NCBI GenBank assembly: GCA_963735495.1
Contig: CAVTLG010000014.1
Coordinates: forward strand, 186,001 to 250,000
Source: CAVTLG01 sp963735495
Lineage (GTDB): Bacteria; Chloroflexota; Ktedonobacteria; Ktedonobacterales; Ktedonobacteraceae
Length of the DNA stretch: 64,000 bases
Direction of reading: 5' to 3'
In this document: in pieces, positions 16,957 through 25,956 of the stretch
Layout: every line of letters starts with the position of its first letter
Numbering within the stretch: position 1 is the stretch's first letter
Position numbers and translations under genes: made by a program
Notes under the pieces: model-generated
What the model saw: only the letters and a program-made list of their open reading frames with translations
What the model was told of the DNA's origin: nothing
Databases searched by the model: none

Positions 16957-19431
16957 CTAACTTTGGGGATGTGCTATATGTACATACTCGATAAACTGTT
17001 GTATCATCGTACTATGGTTGCGTGTCAGCTCTCGAAAAAAATCCTGCACTACATTTTCTGCCACCGTATCGTAAGAATTTGTGCATGCTTCTGCTAGTAG
17101 GCGCTTTTTAACCTCTGCATCTAATTTTTGGCTAATCATCGTCGCTATTATGTAGAGCTGTTGGTCAAGATCACTGAAGATATCAGATATTTCGACCCTC
17201 AGATGCTCCAGCAGGCGTCTGAAAAACAATTGCTCCAGACGCTTGCTGAGATCCTGACGAATTTCTTGATCATGTGGGAACGCTTTCTCGGGGATAGCTA
17301 GTTCCCTAAAGCGTTGACGTAGCCAGACAAGTTGTTCACCAGGCATCATCGCCATGAGAGAGGAACTTTGCTGTGCGTTTATGAATAGCCCCAGATCAAT
17401 AATTTGCTTCTCGTTTAGGTGTTCTTCTTTGAACCAGGTTTGTATCTGCGTTACGAGATGATTTCCTTTCTCGTCGGCATTATGCCAGATCATAATAGGC
17501 ATATTGCATTTTAACACACATTGTTTCATCACGTCTTGAAGATTTTCGGTATTTTGTGGATTCTGTAAGAGTGCCATATCTAACAGGCATAACCAGTTAT
17601 TTTCAAGTGCAACTGCTTCTAGCTCTTTTTCTTGAATATATAAAATTTTATTGACATAGTGCTTAGTGAGTACTTCTTGTGATACATGCTCGGCTGCAAG
17701 ATGAAAGTGATGATCTGGATGCAATGGTATAGCGAGGGTGCTTCTTGCAGGCTGTGCGATAGATTGAGCGAGCAGGGCATTATTACTGAGGTAGTTGACA
17801 ACGTAACTTTGTAGGCGACCAGGGACATCGATACCATCGAGCCACAAGGTATACTGTTGATGCTGATATAAGCGTATGCGAACCTGCTCCAGGAGCTGAC
17901 TCAGAGTGAATCGCTCACTTGTCTGCATTTCACTGAGAATGGTAGCTACGACCTGATTGATGGTCGCTTCTAATTGGAGTTCTTCGGCCTCTTGTTGCTG
18001 ACGTAATTCGGTCAATATCTCGTCTAATAGCTTCCCGAGATCATCTTTGAATGGCAGATGATCGATCTCTGTTTTGCTAAACTCCTGGTGCTCAATGTTA
18101 GGACAGATTAGATGCAAGAAGAGTATGACAGAACTATCTTCAAAAGTGTTGTAAGCATCGAGAAAGCCTCGTAGCCCTATAATTGGCGCTTCAGGGAGTA
18201 TGGAGGTCGTAAGGTGCCGGTTACGGAAGGGATCGTCGTAGGTTGGCGAAAAATTCATGGCCGCCCAGATTTGTCTCTTACCGGTTTTTGTACGGGCAAC
18301 GGCTGCCTCCATCACAAATGGAATATCAGGGTCATTGCTAATGCTACGTTGATAGCAGAGCTTACTATCAAGCTCTAACAGACTCTCGAATGTTCGCTGT
18401 ATATGTTCCAATCCGATATAGCCGAGTTGCCCAAGGTCAAAGCGAGGGCTGCTCTTTAGCAGATGACGATACAGGCGGCTAGCGACAGGTCCTTCAATAT
18501 CTGTAGATACAATGCTCGTTTTTTCAACTGTATAGAAGCTTTTTATTTCGTCTATTTTATCAAATGGGATGAAATGGCGATAAACGTCTTCTAGCGCTAT
18601 CTCTTTGCATGCATCCTCTGTGCCATCAATACGATAAAGGGCACCAAGTACATCTTGAAATGCCGTCAGCGAGTACCAATGAATAGGCGCAACGCTATGA
18701 AACTTGTTGACCCATTGTGTAGTGTGTAGATACTTTTTTGCCCATGCCTGTTCTCCCATTGTCACATTCCAGGAAAAAGAGGCATGGGGATTGCATAGAT
18801 GATATTGCTGTGCAATTTCTATAATATCTTCTATTGTGCGGGACTGCTCTTGTTGAAAATTATCTATGCCCAGGCTAATAACAGTTCCATGGACTTCTCT
18901 ACTTATGTTATGCGGTTCACACGCAATGTGTACTTGCTGCGCCAATGCATCTATCTGATAGCGTGGAAGATATTCTGTTGTTCCACAGCGAATGGACATT
19001 GGATTGAGTAATGGTTTCCAATCCCCAGCGACGCGATTATGTAAAGCATAAGGGATACCTAACAGCGTTTTTAGTGCATTTCCTAATGCACCACGTGTCA
19101 GTCCTTTGATAAAGGCTTTGCGTGAAGTGTACCATTTGGTATGAAAAATATCTTGTATCTGTCCGACAGGAAATTGTGCGCGGTTGCTAATTTCTACAAA
19201 CAAGTGTTGCGCTTGCATTTCTGGATTGGGAGTGTACTCGATATTCACATGGATGAGTGGGTACTGCGTGTGATTGCGTAACCAGAGTGCCTCGTCAGCG
19301 TCCAGGGCATTATCGAGTAGCTCTTTGATTACATAGACGTCCCATTCATGTGGTGGTCGCCCTGTCGCACGGCGCAGCCCATCCAGACGGACAAAATCAA
19401 ATTCGCGGTTAAATGAGAATGCTTTGTACAT
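16957..19431 (-). CDS. GHKL-type ATPase, large, in a TIR operon
   Basis: 824 residues from ATG 19431. The N-terminal 170 residues look like a Bergerat ATPase: the N box KELLDNALDAD (Glu37, Asp40, Asn41, Asp44) and a glycine-rich lid TRGALGNALK at 111-120, closest in style to topoisomerase VI B and MORC-type ATPases. The G1 motif is atypical (EISNRAQFP in place of DxGxG). The remaining 650 residues have no recognised domain and no toprim or gyrase features. The last gene of a three-gene operon, 13 bases after the TIR gene. GHKL ATPases paired with TIR-like enzymes are likely sensors or switches in phage defence; this is inference. Confidence 0.75.
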   Translation of the reverse strand: MYKAFSFNREFDFVRLDGLRRATGRPPHEWDVYVIKELLDNALDADEALWLRNHTQYPLIHVNIEYTPNPEMQAQHLFVEISNRAQFPVGQIQDIFHTKWYTSRKAFIKGLTRGALGNALKTLLGIPYALHNRVAGDWKPLLNPMSIRCGTTEYLPRYQIDALAQQVHIACEPHNISREVHGTVISLGIDNFQQEQSRTIEDIIEIAQQYHLCNPHASFSWNVTMGEQAWAKKYLHTTQWVNKFHSVAPIHWYSLTAFQDVLGALYRIDGTEDACKEIALEDVYRHFIPFDKIDEIKSFYTVEKTSIVSTDIEGPVASRLYRHLLKSSPRFDLGQLGYIGLEHIQRTFESLLELDSKLCYQRSISNDPDIPFVMEAAVARTKTGKRQIWAAMNFSPTYDDPFRNRHLTTSILPEAPIIGLRGFLDAYNTFEDSSVILFLHLICPNIEHQEFSKTEIDHLPFKDDLGKLLDEILTELRQQQEAEELQLEATINQVVATILSEMQTSERFTLSQLLEQVRIRLYQHQQYTLWLDGIDVPGRLQSYVVNYLSNNALLAQSIAQPARSTLAIPLHPDHHFHLAAEHVSQEVLTKHYVNKILYIQEKELEAVALENNWLCLLDMALLQNPQNTENLQDVMKQCVLKCNMPIMIWHNADEKGNHLVTQIQTWFKEEHLNEKQIIDLGLFINAQQSSSLMAMMPGEQLVWLRQRFRELAIPEKAFPHDQEIRQDLSKRLEQLFFRRLLEHLRVEISDIFSDLDQQLYIIATMISQKLDAEVKKRLLAEACTNSYDTVAENVVQDFFRELTRNHSTMIQQFIEYVHIAHPQS

Positions 19432-19444
19432 ATGAACTTCCTAA

Positions 19445-21541
19445 TTATCTTTTTCGCATATTATCGATCACATCACTGATCTCTGTTATTATGTTCAAAA
19501 AAGCTTCGTCTTGATTACTCCATGACGAAATTGGCCTTCTATTTCTTGGCAATGCTACTAGCTGACTAAAAGAGGTGCTTTCCCAGTCAGTAGGGCGTAA
19601 GATAATGGGGATAACTCGAACCTCTCCTCGTTCCATCCGCTCTAAGATTCTTTCCGTTTCACTCAAGTCGTCGGATGCCAATAAATCAGCACTTACAAGC
19701 AATAAAATAATCTCGGCTTCTTCTAAATGTCGAAAAATCTCATCTTTTATATTCGAGCCAGGATGCACTTCTCTATTGCTCCATATCGTAATTAGCCCTT
19801 GTCTTCTTAGAACACTCAAGTGGGCCATGAGCCTATCGTGCCACTGTCGGTCTTCATGAGCATAAGAAATAAAAATGTTAATAGGTCTTTCATACAGTGC
19901 ATCAGGGAAGGTCCGATTGATGATATCAGTGAGAGCGATGCGGTGTTTTGGCAGTACATCTGGTAACATTCTTAAAATGTTCGCTCGTGGCCTCGATTCG
20001 CCATTCATCCAACGTCGGATAGATCTCTCGTTGACGCCTAGCTCTCTAGCAACTCGCGTTATTTCCGCCGGATCATTTTTTAGTATGTTTCGTAAAACAG
20101 ATCCAACAGAAGGATTTTCCTCATTATTATCTCTCTCTTCTAATAGTTTTGTGTCTGCTGGTTGGCAAAGACCGATAAAGTCTATGCCTAGCTCACGGTT
20201 TGATAGTAGGGTCAGTTCGCTTATGATTTTTATCCAATCAAGGCGCGTGTCTTCATTCTCTCCGTAGCTCTGGCGTCGCTCGGTGTTTTCGTATAGTCTT
20301 TCTTCTAATATGTGAAGTCGAGATAATGATCTCTTATCTCGCAAAATTTGCTTGAGGCGTTCTATACCATCTATATAATATTCTTCCGGCATTTGTTGAG
20401 AAAAGTTGATCTCATTCTCTATTGGTAACTGCTCTTCTGCATCTATATGCAGCTCTCTTGGTATTTCAGGTATTTCATCTTCCGCCCTCTCTTTTGGCGG
20501 TGTAAATACCTCGAACGGTAATGGTCGAGGTTTCCATGCCGTATGACGTATCTTCTGTATGACTTGTGGAAGAAGCTGCTTCAGCCGTTCTTTGATTTCC
20601 AGGAAGTCGGATGCTACCAGAACCTCGTAGCCGCTGAGCAGCGATGGTATAGTATGTATATCCGTTGTTATAAGAATTTTGGGAATTTTATAGCCAAACT
20701 GAGCTTCTAAAGCAATACTCATGCCAATCGCGATGAAGGTGTCAGCAGCCGTATCAGGCGTGATGCGATAGACGGAAAAGGGGCTTGAGCGTACCCTCTG
20801 GCAATGCGAACACAGCAAATACTGATATCCCTTTGGGATTGAGCACGCGTCAAGATACTCGAAGTGTATATCGCTAAAGCGCCTCAGTATTTGTTCGAGA
20901 GCATCACGAAAATCCTCCCGGTCGATATCAGCACCATCGGAGATATGGCAGTGAAATTTTTCCAGACTCCATTGCTGAGCCTGGGGATGGACTTCACGAT
21001 ATGAGCACACCAGGCCGCCGAAGGTACAGTAACGATTGAGCCAATCCTGTTCTGGCGGATGTTGTGTCCACTGTGGCAGTTGTGCTTCAAATGCATCTCT
21101 TAGCGTTCTCTCGCCACCCGTAAACTCGTGTATTTGTTCAGCGATGCCTTGCAAGCATGCCGGAAGGGGAAGTCCACACGCACGGTTTTCAGCATGGCGT
21201 AGGAGTAGTATCGGACGATTGAGCGCAATCGCCATACCTAGCTCAATCAACACATTGCTGGGCATCTCCCAACCAGTTTTACCCGCTTGTCGCCAATAGG
21301 AGAGATCATAGATACCATAACGGGTCGTAGCGATCATCTCCACTATTTTTTCTCGCAAAGAGGTGGTGGCATCGAAATGCCTGTTCGCGTACCACGGCTG
21401 CAGGCCGAAGCGTGGCAGCACTTGATCACAGACCCTAACAATGGTTTGACGCCAGGGTGCGCGATGTGAGTGAGCTATGAAGCATTGTTGATATGCCTGT
21501 GGATCTGGTTGTAGACTGCCGGTTATTGTTCCCTCGCCCAT
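19445..21541 (-). CDS. NDT-like x2 + HTH + C-terminal TIR protein
   Basis: 698 residues. Residues 18-115 resemble nucleoside 2-deoxyribosyltransferase/TIR-like folds (CFIAHSH start; NVLIELGMAIALNRP at 96-110 with Glu100). Residues 205-295 are a second, degenerate copy (FIAIGMSIAL, the Glu replaced by Ala). Residues 489-520 form a helix-turn-helix (VARELGVNERSIRRWMNGES). Residues 553-655 are a TIR domain (INIFISYAHED, then ILLLVSADLL and a Glu-rich SETERILER where the NADase Glu should be). The predicted enzyme would act on NAD or nucleotides. It lies 46 bases after the upstream NDT-like gene and 13 before the GHKL gene. Confidence 0.8.
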   Translation of the reverse strand: MGEGTITGSLQPDPQAYQQCFIAHSHRAPWRQTIVRVCDQVLPRFGLQPWYANRHFDATTSLREKIVEMIATTRYGIYDLSYWRQAGKTGWEMPSNVLIELGMAIALNRPILLLRHAENRACGLPLPACLQGIAEQIHEFTGGERTLRDAFEAQLPQWTQHPPEQDWLNRYCTFGGLVCSYREVHPQAQQWSLEKFHCHISDGADIDREDFRDALEQILRRFSDIHFEYLDACSIPKGYQYLLCSHCQRVRSSPFSVYRITPDTAADTFIAIGMSIALEAQFGYKIPKILITTDIHTIPSLLSGYEVLVASDFLEIKERLKQLLPQVIQKIRHTAWKPRPLPFEVFTPPKERAEDEIPEIPRELHIDAEEQLPIENEINFSQQMPEEYYIDGIERLKQILRDKRSLSRLHILEERLYENTERRQSYGENEDTRLDWIKIISELTLLSNRELGIDFIGLCQPADTKLLEERDNNEENPSVGSVLRNILKNDPAEITRVARELGVNERSIRRWMNGESRPRANILRMLPDVLPKHRIALTDIINRTFPDALYERPINIFISYAHEDRQWHDRLMAHLSVLRRQGLITIWSNREVHPGSNIKDEIFRHLEEAEIILLLVSADLLASDDLSETERILERMERGEVRVIPIILRPTDWESTSFSQLVALPRNRRPISSWSNQDEAFLNIITEISDVIDNMRKR

Positions 21542-21587
21542 GTCTTACGTGCCTCTATCTTTCAACTCATGGAATAAGAATACTTGC

Positions 21588-23174
21588 CTAACGGATGTAG
21601 GTATCGAGAAAGGTATGGTGCCATGTAACGACCTCATCCTCCAATTGTGTAAAGTTCGCAAATTGATAAATGCCCAGGCCGCGTAAATCCTGTGGTATTG
21701 TATTACCTGCTTTGCCAAGCATTAAGAAAGGCCGATTGAGGCCAATACTGATGCCTAACGCTAAAAAGGTCGTTGGCGAGCATTGTTCATCTACCTGATA
21801 GAGAGCAAAGCGGCAGGTTTGGATCAGTTCTACAAGCTGCCGTAAATCCATCCCTTGCATTTTTTCAAGATAGTCAGACAACGAGCATACTACAAGTGAT
21901 TGTTGGGTATAGGCTTTATTGATCGCGTTCGTAATACTGTACTCAAAGTCTTCATCCTCGATTGTTTCGCCTGCTGCTATCAGATATCTGGGAAGGACCT
22001 GGAGAGCCGTATCATCTTTTGTGAATTGTACAGCTCCGAAGTCATATTCCTCAACTTGTCCGGCTAGTTCCCGTCTCATGGTACGGAATGAGCCGCCATG
22101 CGTATAAAAAGTTAATGAAGTAAGTACTGGTGGGATTGTAGCATCGCGTTCGCGGATGAGAAGGAATGGCTTACCCAAGCCTATCGCAATGCCTAATTCC
22201 AGATAAACGTTACGGTCTTGTGAGGTCGGTAGGAGGAAGAGGCTGAATGCCGTGGAGTAGAGCCGCTCACAAATGCTGCATAGGCGAAATCCTCCCAGAA
22301 GCGTGTCACCAGAAAAGTATGGCTGTAGTGGTTGAGTACTATTATTGGCATGTGACAACGTACTCGCTATGACCTGTCGCCAATCCGTCAATTTGTTGGG
22401 ATCGAAGCCGTGAGAGACGAAATAGCGATCATTGCTAGGATGGAGGGGACGTCCCTTACAAAACCCATCAGTAAATAGCCTGGGAATAAGCTGCATTTGT
22501 GTATTTGTAGTTTGCCTTGCTTGTATCAGGTTCACTGTGGAAGTTACAAGTTGTTGTTGTCCCGTTTGATAAGCCATCTGGAGAGCTGCTGGAGATAGCT
22601 GGGTTTGTTGCAGTGCATCAATATGCTGTTTTAATTGCTCTTCACTATTTTGCATCTGTTGGATAATTGAAGCATTTTGATTCAGTACATCTAGTAGGAT
22701 ACTCATCTCTGGAATACTTAGCTGCTGGCTTAGGATCTGGCGATAGCATTGCAAGAATTCATCGACAATGCTTTTAGCTGTAAGTCCCTTTCTCTGCATC
22801 AATGCTTTACTTACTGCGTAACCGTTTTGTTGGTGTTGCTCGAAGAGTTGTTGAAGTTGTTGCTCATCAATAGGTTGTCGATCCAGGATATAGTCACCTA
22901 TTTGTTTGCTGACCCTGGCATCACGGAAAAAATCCACAATGATTCTGAGATCATTTTGTGGGTACATTTTGAGATAAAGGCTCAGTGTCTTTGTTAATGT
23001 GTCCTGTAAACGTTCGTCAAAACTTGCCTCTTTGAAGCCTATCCACTGCAACATGCGCCCTACAAGCGTATTGTTAGAAGATTGTGACTTATTTTTGATG
23101 ATATCGTAAGCTAGATTTGTAAGCAAACCAGCAGATATCGCTATTGGATCGAAAGGGCCAAGCATAATAAACAT
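21588..23174 (-). CDS. NDT/TIR-like double-domain protein, first gene of the operon
   Basis: About 528 residues from ATG 23174 (MFIMLGPFDPIAISAG); the frame extends to 23336 and the start is uncertain because no strong ribosome site is seen. Residues 1-190 are helical with a hydrophobic start, like the N-terminal regions of NACHT-associated proteins. Two nucleotide-binding-type domains follow: the first has NVYLELGIAIGLGKP with Glu326, the second FLALGISIGLNRP with Ala where the Glu should be. The same active/degenerate pairing is seen in the next gene, so the two proteins are probably paralogous. Confidence 0.7.
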   Translation of the reverse strand: MFIMLGPFDPIAISAGLLTNLAYDIIKNKSQSSNNTLVGRMLQWIGFKEASFDERLQDTLTKTLSLYLKMYPQNDLRIIVDFFRDARVSKQIGDYILDRQPIDEQQLQQLFEQHQQNGYAVSKALMQRKGLTAKSIVDEFLQCYRQILSQQLSIPEMSILLDVLNQNASIIQQMQNSEEQLKQHIDALQQTQLSPAALQMAYQTGQQQLVTSTVNLIQARQTTNTQMQLIPRLFTDGFCKGRPLHPSNDRYFVSHGFDPNKLTDWRQVIASTLSHANNSTQPLQPYFSGDTLLGGFRLCSICERLYSTAFSLFLLPTSQDRNVYLELGIAIGLGKPFLLIRERDATIPPVLTSLTFYTHGGSFRTMRRELAGQVEEYDFGAVQFTKDDTALQVLPRYLIAAGETIEDEDFEYSITNAINKAYTQQSLVVCSLSDYLEKMQGMDLRQLVELIQTCRFALYQVDEQCSPTTFLALGISIGLNRPFLMLGKAGNTIPQDLRGLGIYQFANFTQLEDEVVTWHHTFLDTYIR

Positions 23175-23551
23175 TGTCTTTCTACTTAAACAATGAGAGA
23201 CAGCAGTGTAAGTATATTTGAAAAGCTGCTGAAGATATTTTACACCTGTGGATATGCTGTGTCTAGATCGTCTTAGATAAATACAATTAGCGTAAAAAAC
23301 ACAGCGAGTATGATAGACCAGTCGCATATGAGGCATGTAAGATCTTGTGACAACATTTTCCTGCCTACGCCTGCTGTATATCCCCGGTTCCGATGCAGAG
23401 CCATTGTGGTGTCAATCTGCTAAAGATTGTCTATTCACGTCCTTTCATCGTTATTACTATGAGCACTTCTTCCCCACCGTGCGAGAATTGCACCACAAAG
23501 TGCGGGAGAGCCACATAGCTGGACCCATTCTTTATAGCAGGAGCAGGTAGC
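23175..23551. other. Divergent spacer upstream of the TIR/GHKL operon
   Basis: This 377-bp gap separates the minus-strand operon from a plus-strand membrane protein and must contain both promoters. I cannot assign boxes. A minus-strand reading frame continues from 23174 to 23336 without stop, so the operon start could lie further out. Confidence 0.4.
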
Positions 23552-24025
23552 ATGTTAAGTGATCTGGCAAGTATTGCCATTATTGTGCAAGGATTTCTGT
23601 TCATTGTCTCGATCTTCCTGGTCTGGTACCAGTTACGCGAGAACACCAGGCAAGTGAGAACGGCCAATACCCAGAAACTGGTAGAACTATCGACTCCTTT
23701 CAATCTACGACTGGCTCAGGATCGTGAGCTGGCAGGGTTATGGTTGCAAGGAGCTCAGAACTTCGACGCTCTGGATGAAATTGACAGGGAGCGTTACTTT
23801 AACTTAGTGAACTGGTGGTTAGTGCTGCACGAGAACATTTACCACCAGTGGAGTAAAAAGTTAATAGATAAAGATACCTATGCCTCCTGGACGCGCGATC
23901 TCGAATATTATGTGCAAAGGCAGAACATTGGCAAGAACTGGACGCGCATAAGTAGCTATTACGAGGAGTCATTTGCTGAGCATGTGGCTGCAATAATTGT
24001 GCGTCAGACGGCTGTAGTAGAGTGA
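23552..24025 (+). CDS. Membrane-anchored hypothetical protein (DUF6082-like)
   Basis: 157 residues. One N-terminal membrane helix (SIAIIVQGFLFIVSIFLVWY) followed by a soluble helical domain with LVELSTPFNLRLAQDRELAGLW and a W-rich middle (NWWLVLHENIYHQW). Proteins with this layout occur widely in soil bacteria without known role. 84 bases before a ThiF-like gene. Confidence 0.6.
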   Translation: MLSDLASIAIIVQGFLFIVSIFLVWYQLRENTRQVRTANTQKLVELSTPFNLRLAQDRELAGLWLQGAQNFDALDEIDRERYFNLVNWWLVLHENIYHQWSKKLIDKDTYASWTRDLEYYVQRQNIGKNWTRISSYYEESFAEHVAAIIVRQTAVVE

Positions 24026-24109
24026 TTTCTGGTCCAGGAATATGGAGGCTGGAGACATATGTTAAAATAGAGGCAAGGACACATTGGTAAGCGAAAGAAG
24101 GAGAAAACG

Positions 24110-25135
24110 ATGCTCGACCGCTATGCACGACAAACATTGTTTGGACCGATTGGTAAGGAAGGGCAAGAGCGTCTACGTGCTGCTACAGTCACGATCATCG
24201 GTTGTGGCGCATTAGGGACTGTGCTCGCGAATAATCTCTGTCGTGCAGGGATTGGTCATCTCACGATAGCCGACCGCGACTATGTTGAATTGAACAACTT
24301 GCAGCGACAGATCCTCTTTGATGAAGAGGATGTGACCCGTCATATCCCGAAAGCGATAGCTGCAGCCGAGAAGCTCAGGCGCGTGAATAGCGAGGTGCAG
24401 GTAGAAGCGCTGGTGGAAGATATCAACGCCGATGGCATCGAGTCGCTGGTGCGTGAGAGTGACTTGATACTGGATGCCACGGATAATTTCGAGACGCGCT
24501 ACCTCATCAACGACGTGTGTGTGAAGCACCAACGCCCCTGGATTTACAGTGGGGTGATCGCATCGTATGGTACGACGATGAATATTATCCCTGGTGAGAC
24601 GCCGTGCCTGCGCTGTATATTTCCTGATATGCCCCTGCCCGGCACCGTAGCCACCTGCGATACGGCGGGCATATTAAACGGCGTGGTTGGCGCAATTACG
24701 GGGATCGCCTCGACCGAAGCGCTGAAAATCCTCTTGAAGAGCGATAGGATCAATCATGCCATGGTCTGGCTGGACCTATGGGAAAACACATTTGAGCGCA
24801 TAGATCTGCCACAGCATCCTGAATGTCCCGCGTGTGTGCAGCACAATTACGAGTTTCTTGAGTCGCTTACTGGCAGTTCTGCCTCCAGCCTGTGCGGACG
24901 TAATGCCGTACAGGTGCGGGGACTGCGTGACGGGAATAAGCAGCACCGCTTGAATTTTCCGCTACTCGCGGAACGGCTGAGCATTGTAGGCACCGTCAGC
25001 TACAATGAATTTCTGCTGCGTTGTAACGTGGATGGGTATGATGTGACCGTCTTCCCTGATGCGCGTGCTATCATCAAGGGCACGGATGATGAACAGGTTG
25101 CCCGCTCCGTTTACGCGCGTTACATTGGCATGTGA
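24110..25135 (+). CDS. ThiF/MoeB/HesA-family E1-like adenylyltransferase
   Basis: 341 residues from ATG 24110 (AAAGAAGGAGAAAAC upstream). The N-terminal ATP/NAD-type fold has GCGALGTVLANNL, the arginine finger region NLQRQILF and DATDNFETR. Zn-binding pairs CLRC and CPAC are present, and the candidate catalytic Cys sits in ATCDTAG. The enzyme would adenylate the C-terminal Gly of ThiS/MoaD-like sulfur carriers. No carrier, rhodanese or JAB gene is adjacent, so thiamin, molybdopterin or another sulfur pathway cannot be chosen. The C-terminal 80 residues form a small extra domain common in Chloroflexota homologues. Confidence 0.85.
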   Translation: MLDRYARQTLFGPIGKEGQERLRAATVTIIGCGALGTVLANNLCRAGIGHLTIADRDYVELNNLQRQILFDEEDVTRHIPKAIAAAEKLRRVNSEVQVEALVEDINADGIESLVRESDLILDATDNFETRYLINDVCVKHQRPWIYSGVIASYGTTMNIIPGETPCLRCIFPDMPLPGTVATCDTAGILNGVVGAITGIASTEALKILLKSDRINHAMVWLDLWENTFERIDLPQHPECPACVQHNYEFLESLTGSSASSLCGRNAVQVRGLRDGNKQHRLNFPLLAERLSIVGTVSYNEFLLRCNVDGYDVTVFPDARAIIKGTDDEQVARSVYARYIGM

Positions 25136-25204
25136 AGTCTCAGTGCAAGCATGACCTGCGTACGAAATCCTTGTACTGGGCTGCATGTATTGTTATCTGA
25201 GCGG

Positions 25205-25648
25205 CCCGTAAAACCTCTGTCCTTCAGACATGGGGAGACAAGGGCGTTCCTTTTGGCGGCACGATGGGGGGCGGTGAAAAATACCCCCAAATGCGTATAG
25301 ACATCTAAATGTTGTTTTGCTATACTGCGCGTGTAGCACATTGACAACGGAAGAGTGTTTGTGGGTTCCAAGCTAAATCGTTCGCTTGGGTAAAAGCACT
25401 TGCGTGTTTGACCATGTCTCCTCTCTTTCTCTTGCCGACGTGCGAAAACCATGCACGTCGATGAATGGGAACAAAAACCACGTTCCTACTCCACCAGATT
25501 GAGAAGCTACCCTGGGACTCAGGGAAAGCGAATGCCTGTGGAGGCGAGGTAAGACCGGCTGTCGATGCAACGGCTCTCTCCCGTGAAACAGGAATGCCCA
25601 TTCGTGAGGATGGGAAGCCCCCGGCCTTTAGCCGTGGGGAGATGTCAC
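25205..25648 (+). mobile_element. IS200/IS605-type remnant without transposase genes
   Basis: A left-end-like hairpin lies at 25211-25240 (CTGTC-CTTCA-GACA followed by GGGGAG). A right-end-like hairpin lies at 25618-25641 (CCCCCGGC-CTTTA-GCCGTGGGGAG). The two ends are about 440 bp apart and no tnpA or tnpB frame lies between them. This looks like an internally deleted, palindrome-ended element that kept both ends. Confidence 0.5.
25500..25641 (+). ncRNA. Omega-RNA-like (TnpB guide RNA) scaffold, orphan
   Basis: The order of motifs matches RNAs made from the 3' end of tnpB elements: GAATGCCTGTGGAGGCGAGG, then GATGCAACGGCTC, CCCGTGAAACAGGAATGCCC, a short CCCAT/ATGGG hairpin, and finally the right-end hairpin GGCCTTTAGCC with GGGGAG. 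In TnpB systems the guide lies just downstream, here starting near 25649. No TnpB of the matching type is nearby; the one at 58517 has a different 3' end. Confidence 0.5.
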
Positions 25649-25956
25649 AATAGGTTCGAAAATCTAGCGTATGGTGGTCCCGCAAATTCAGACGTCGCTC
25701 GCAGACTCCCCTTCTGCATTGAGGCGAGGCAGCGTTGCGCTGGCTGTCTCGTTGCGCCAGTGACTGGTTTCTCTGCTTTGTTCGCGCGTAAAACGCTAGA
25801 GTGTGTGCTTTCTTGCAAGACTGAGGAACGATACTTCGTAGTTCGCCTCCTATTGTGCTTTGTCTTTGGCAAGCACGGTAGGGAGAGTGAACCATACTTA
25901 TAGACCTCCCGCACAACACGTAATCCTTGCAGCCTATAAGGGAGACAAATTACCTG
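25649..25956. other. Leader/spacer before metG
   Basis: About 300 bases without a convincing gene. It probably holds the metG promoter and leader. No T-box-specific AGGGTGGNACCGCG sequence was seen. Confidence 0.4.

Noticed and set aside
16957..19431. Topoisomerase VI B or gyrase B
   Set aside because: Only the ATPase N box and lid resemble them; no transducer or toprim region is recognisable and the partner is a TIR gene.
25320..25919. Long minus-strand frame as a protein gene
   Set aside because: It crosses the IS200/IS605 remnant and omega-RNA-like scaffold, is Arg-rich and has no ribosome site or known motifs.
25649..25956. T-box leader for metG
   Set aside because: No T-box consensus or specifier hairpin was seen.
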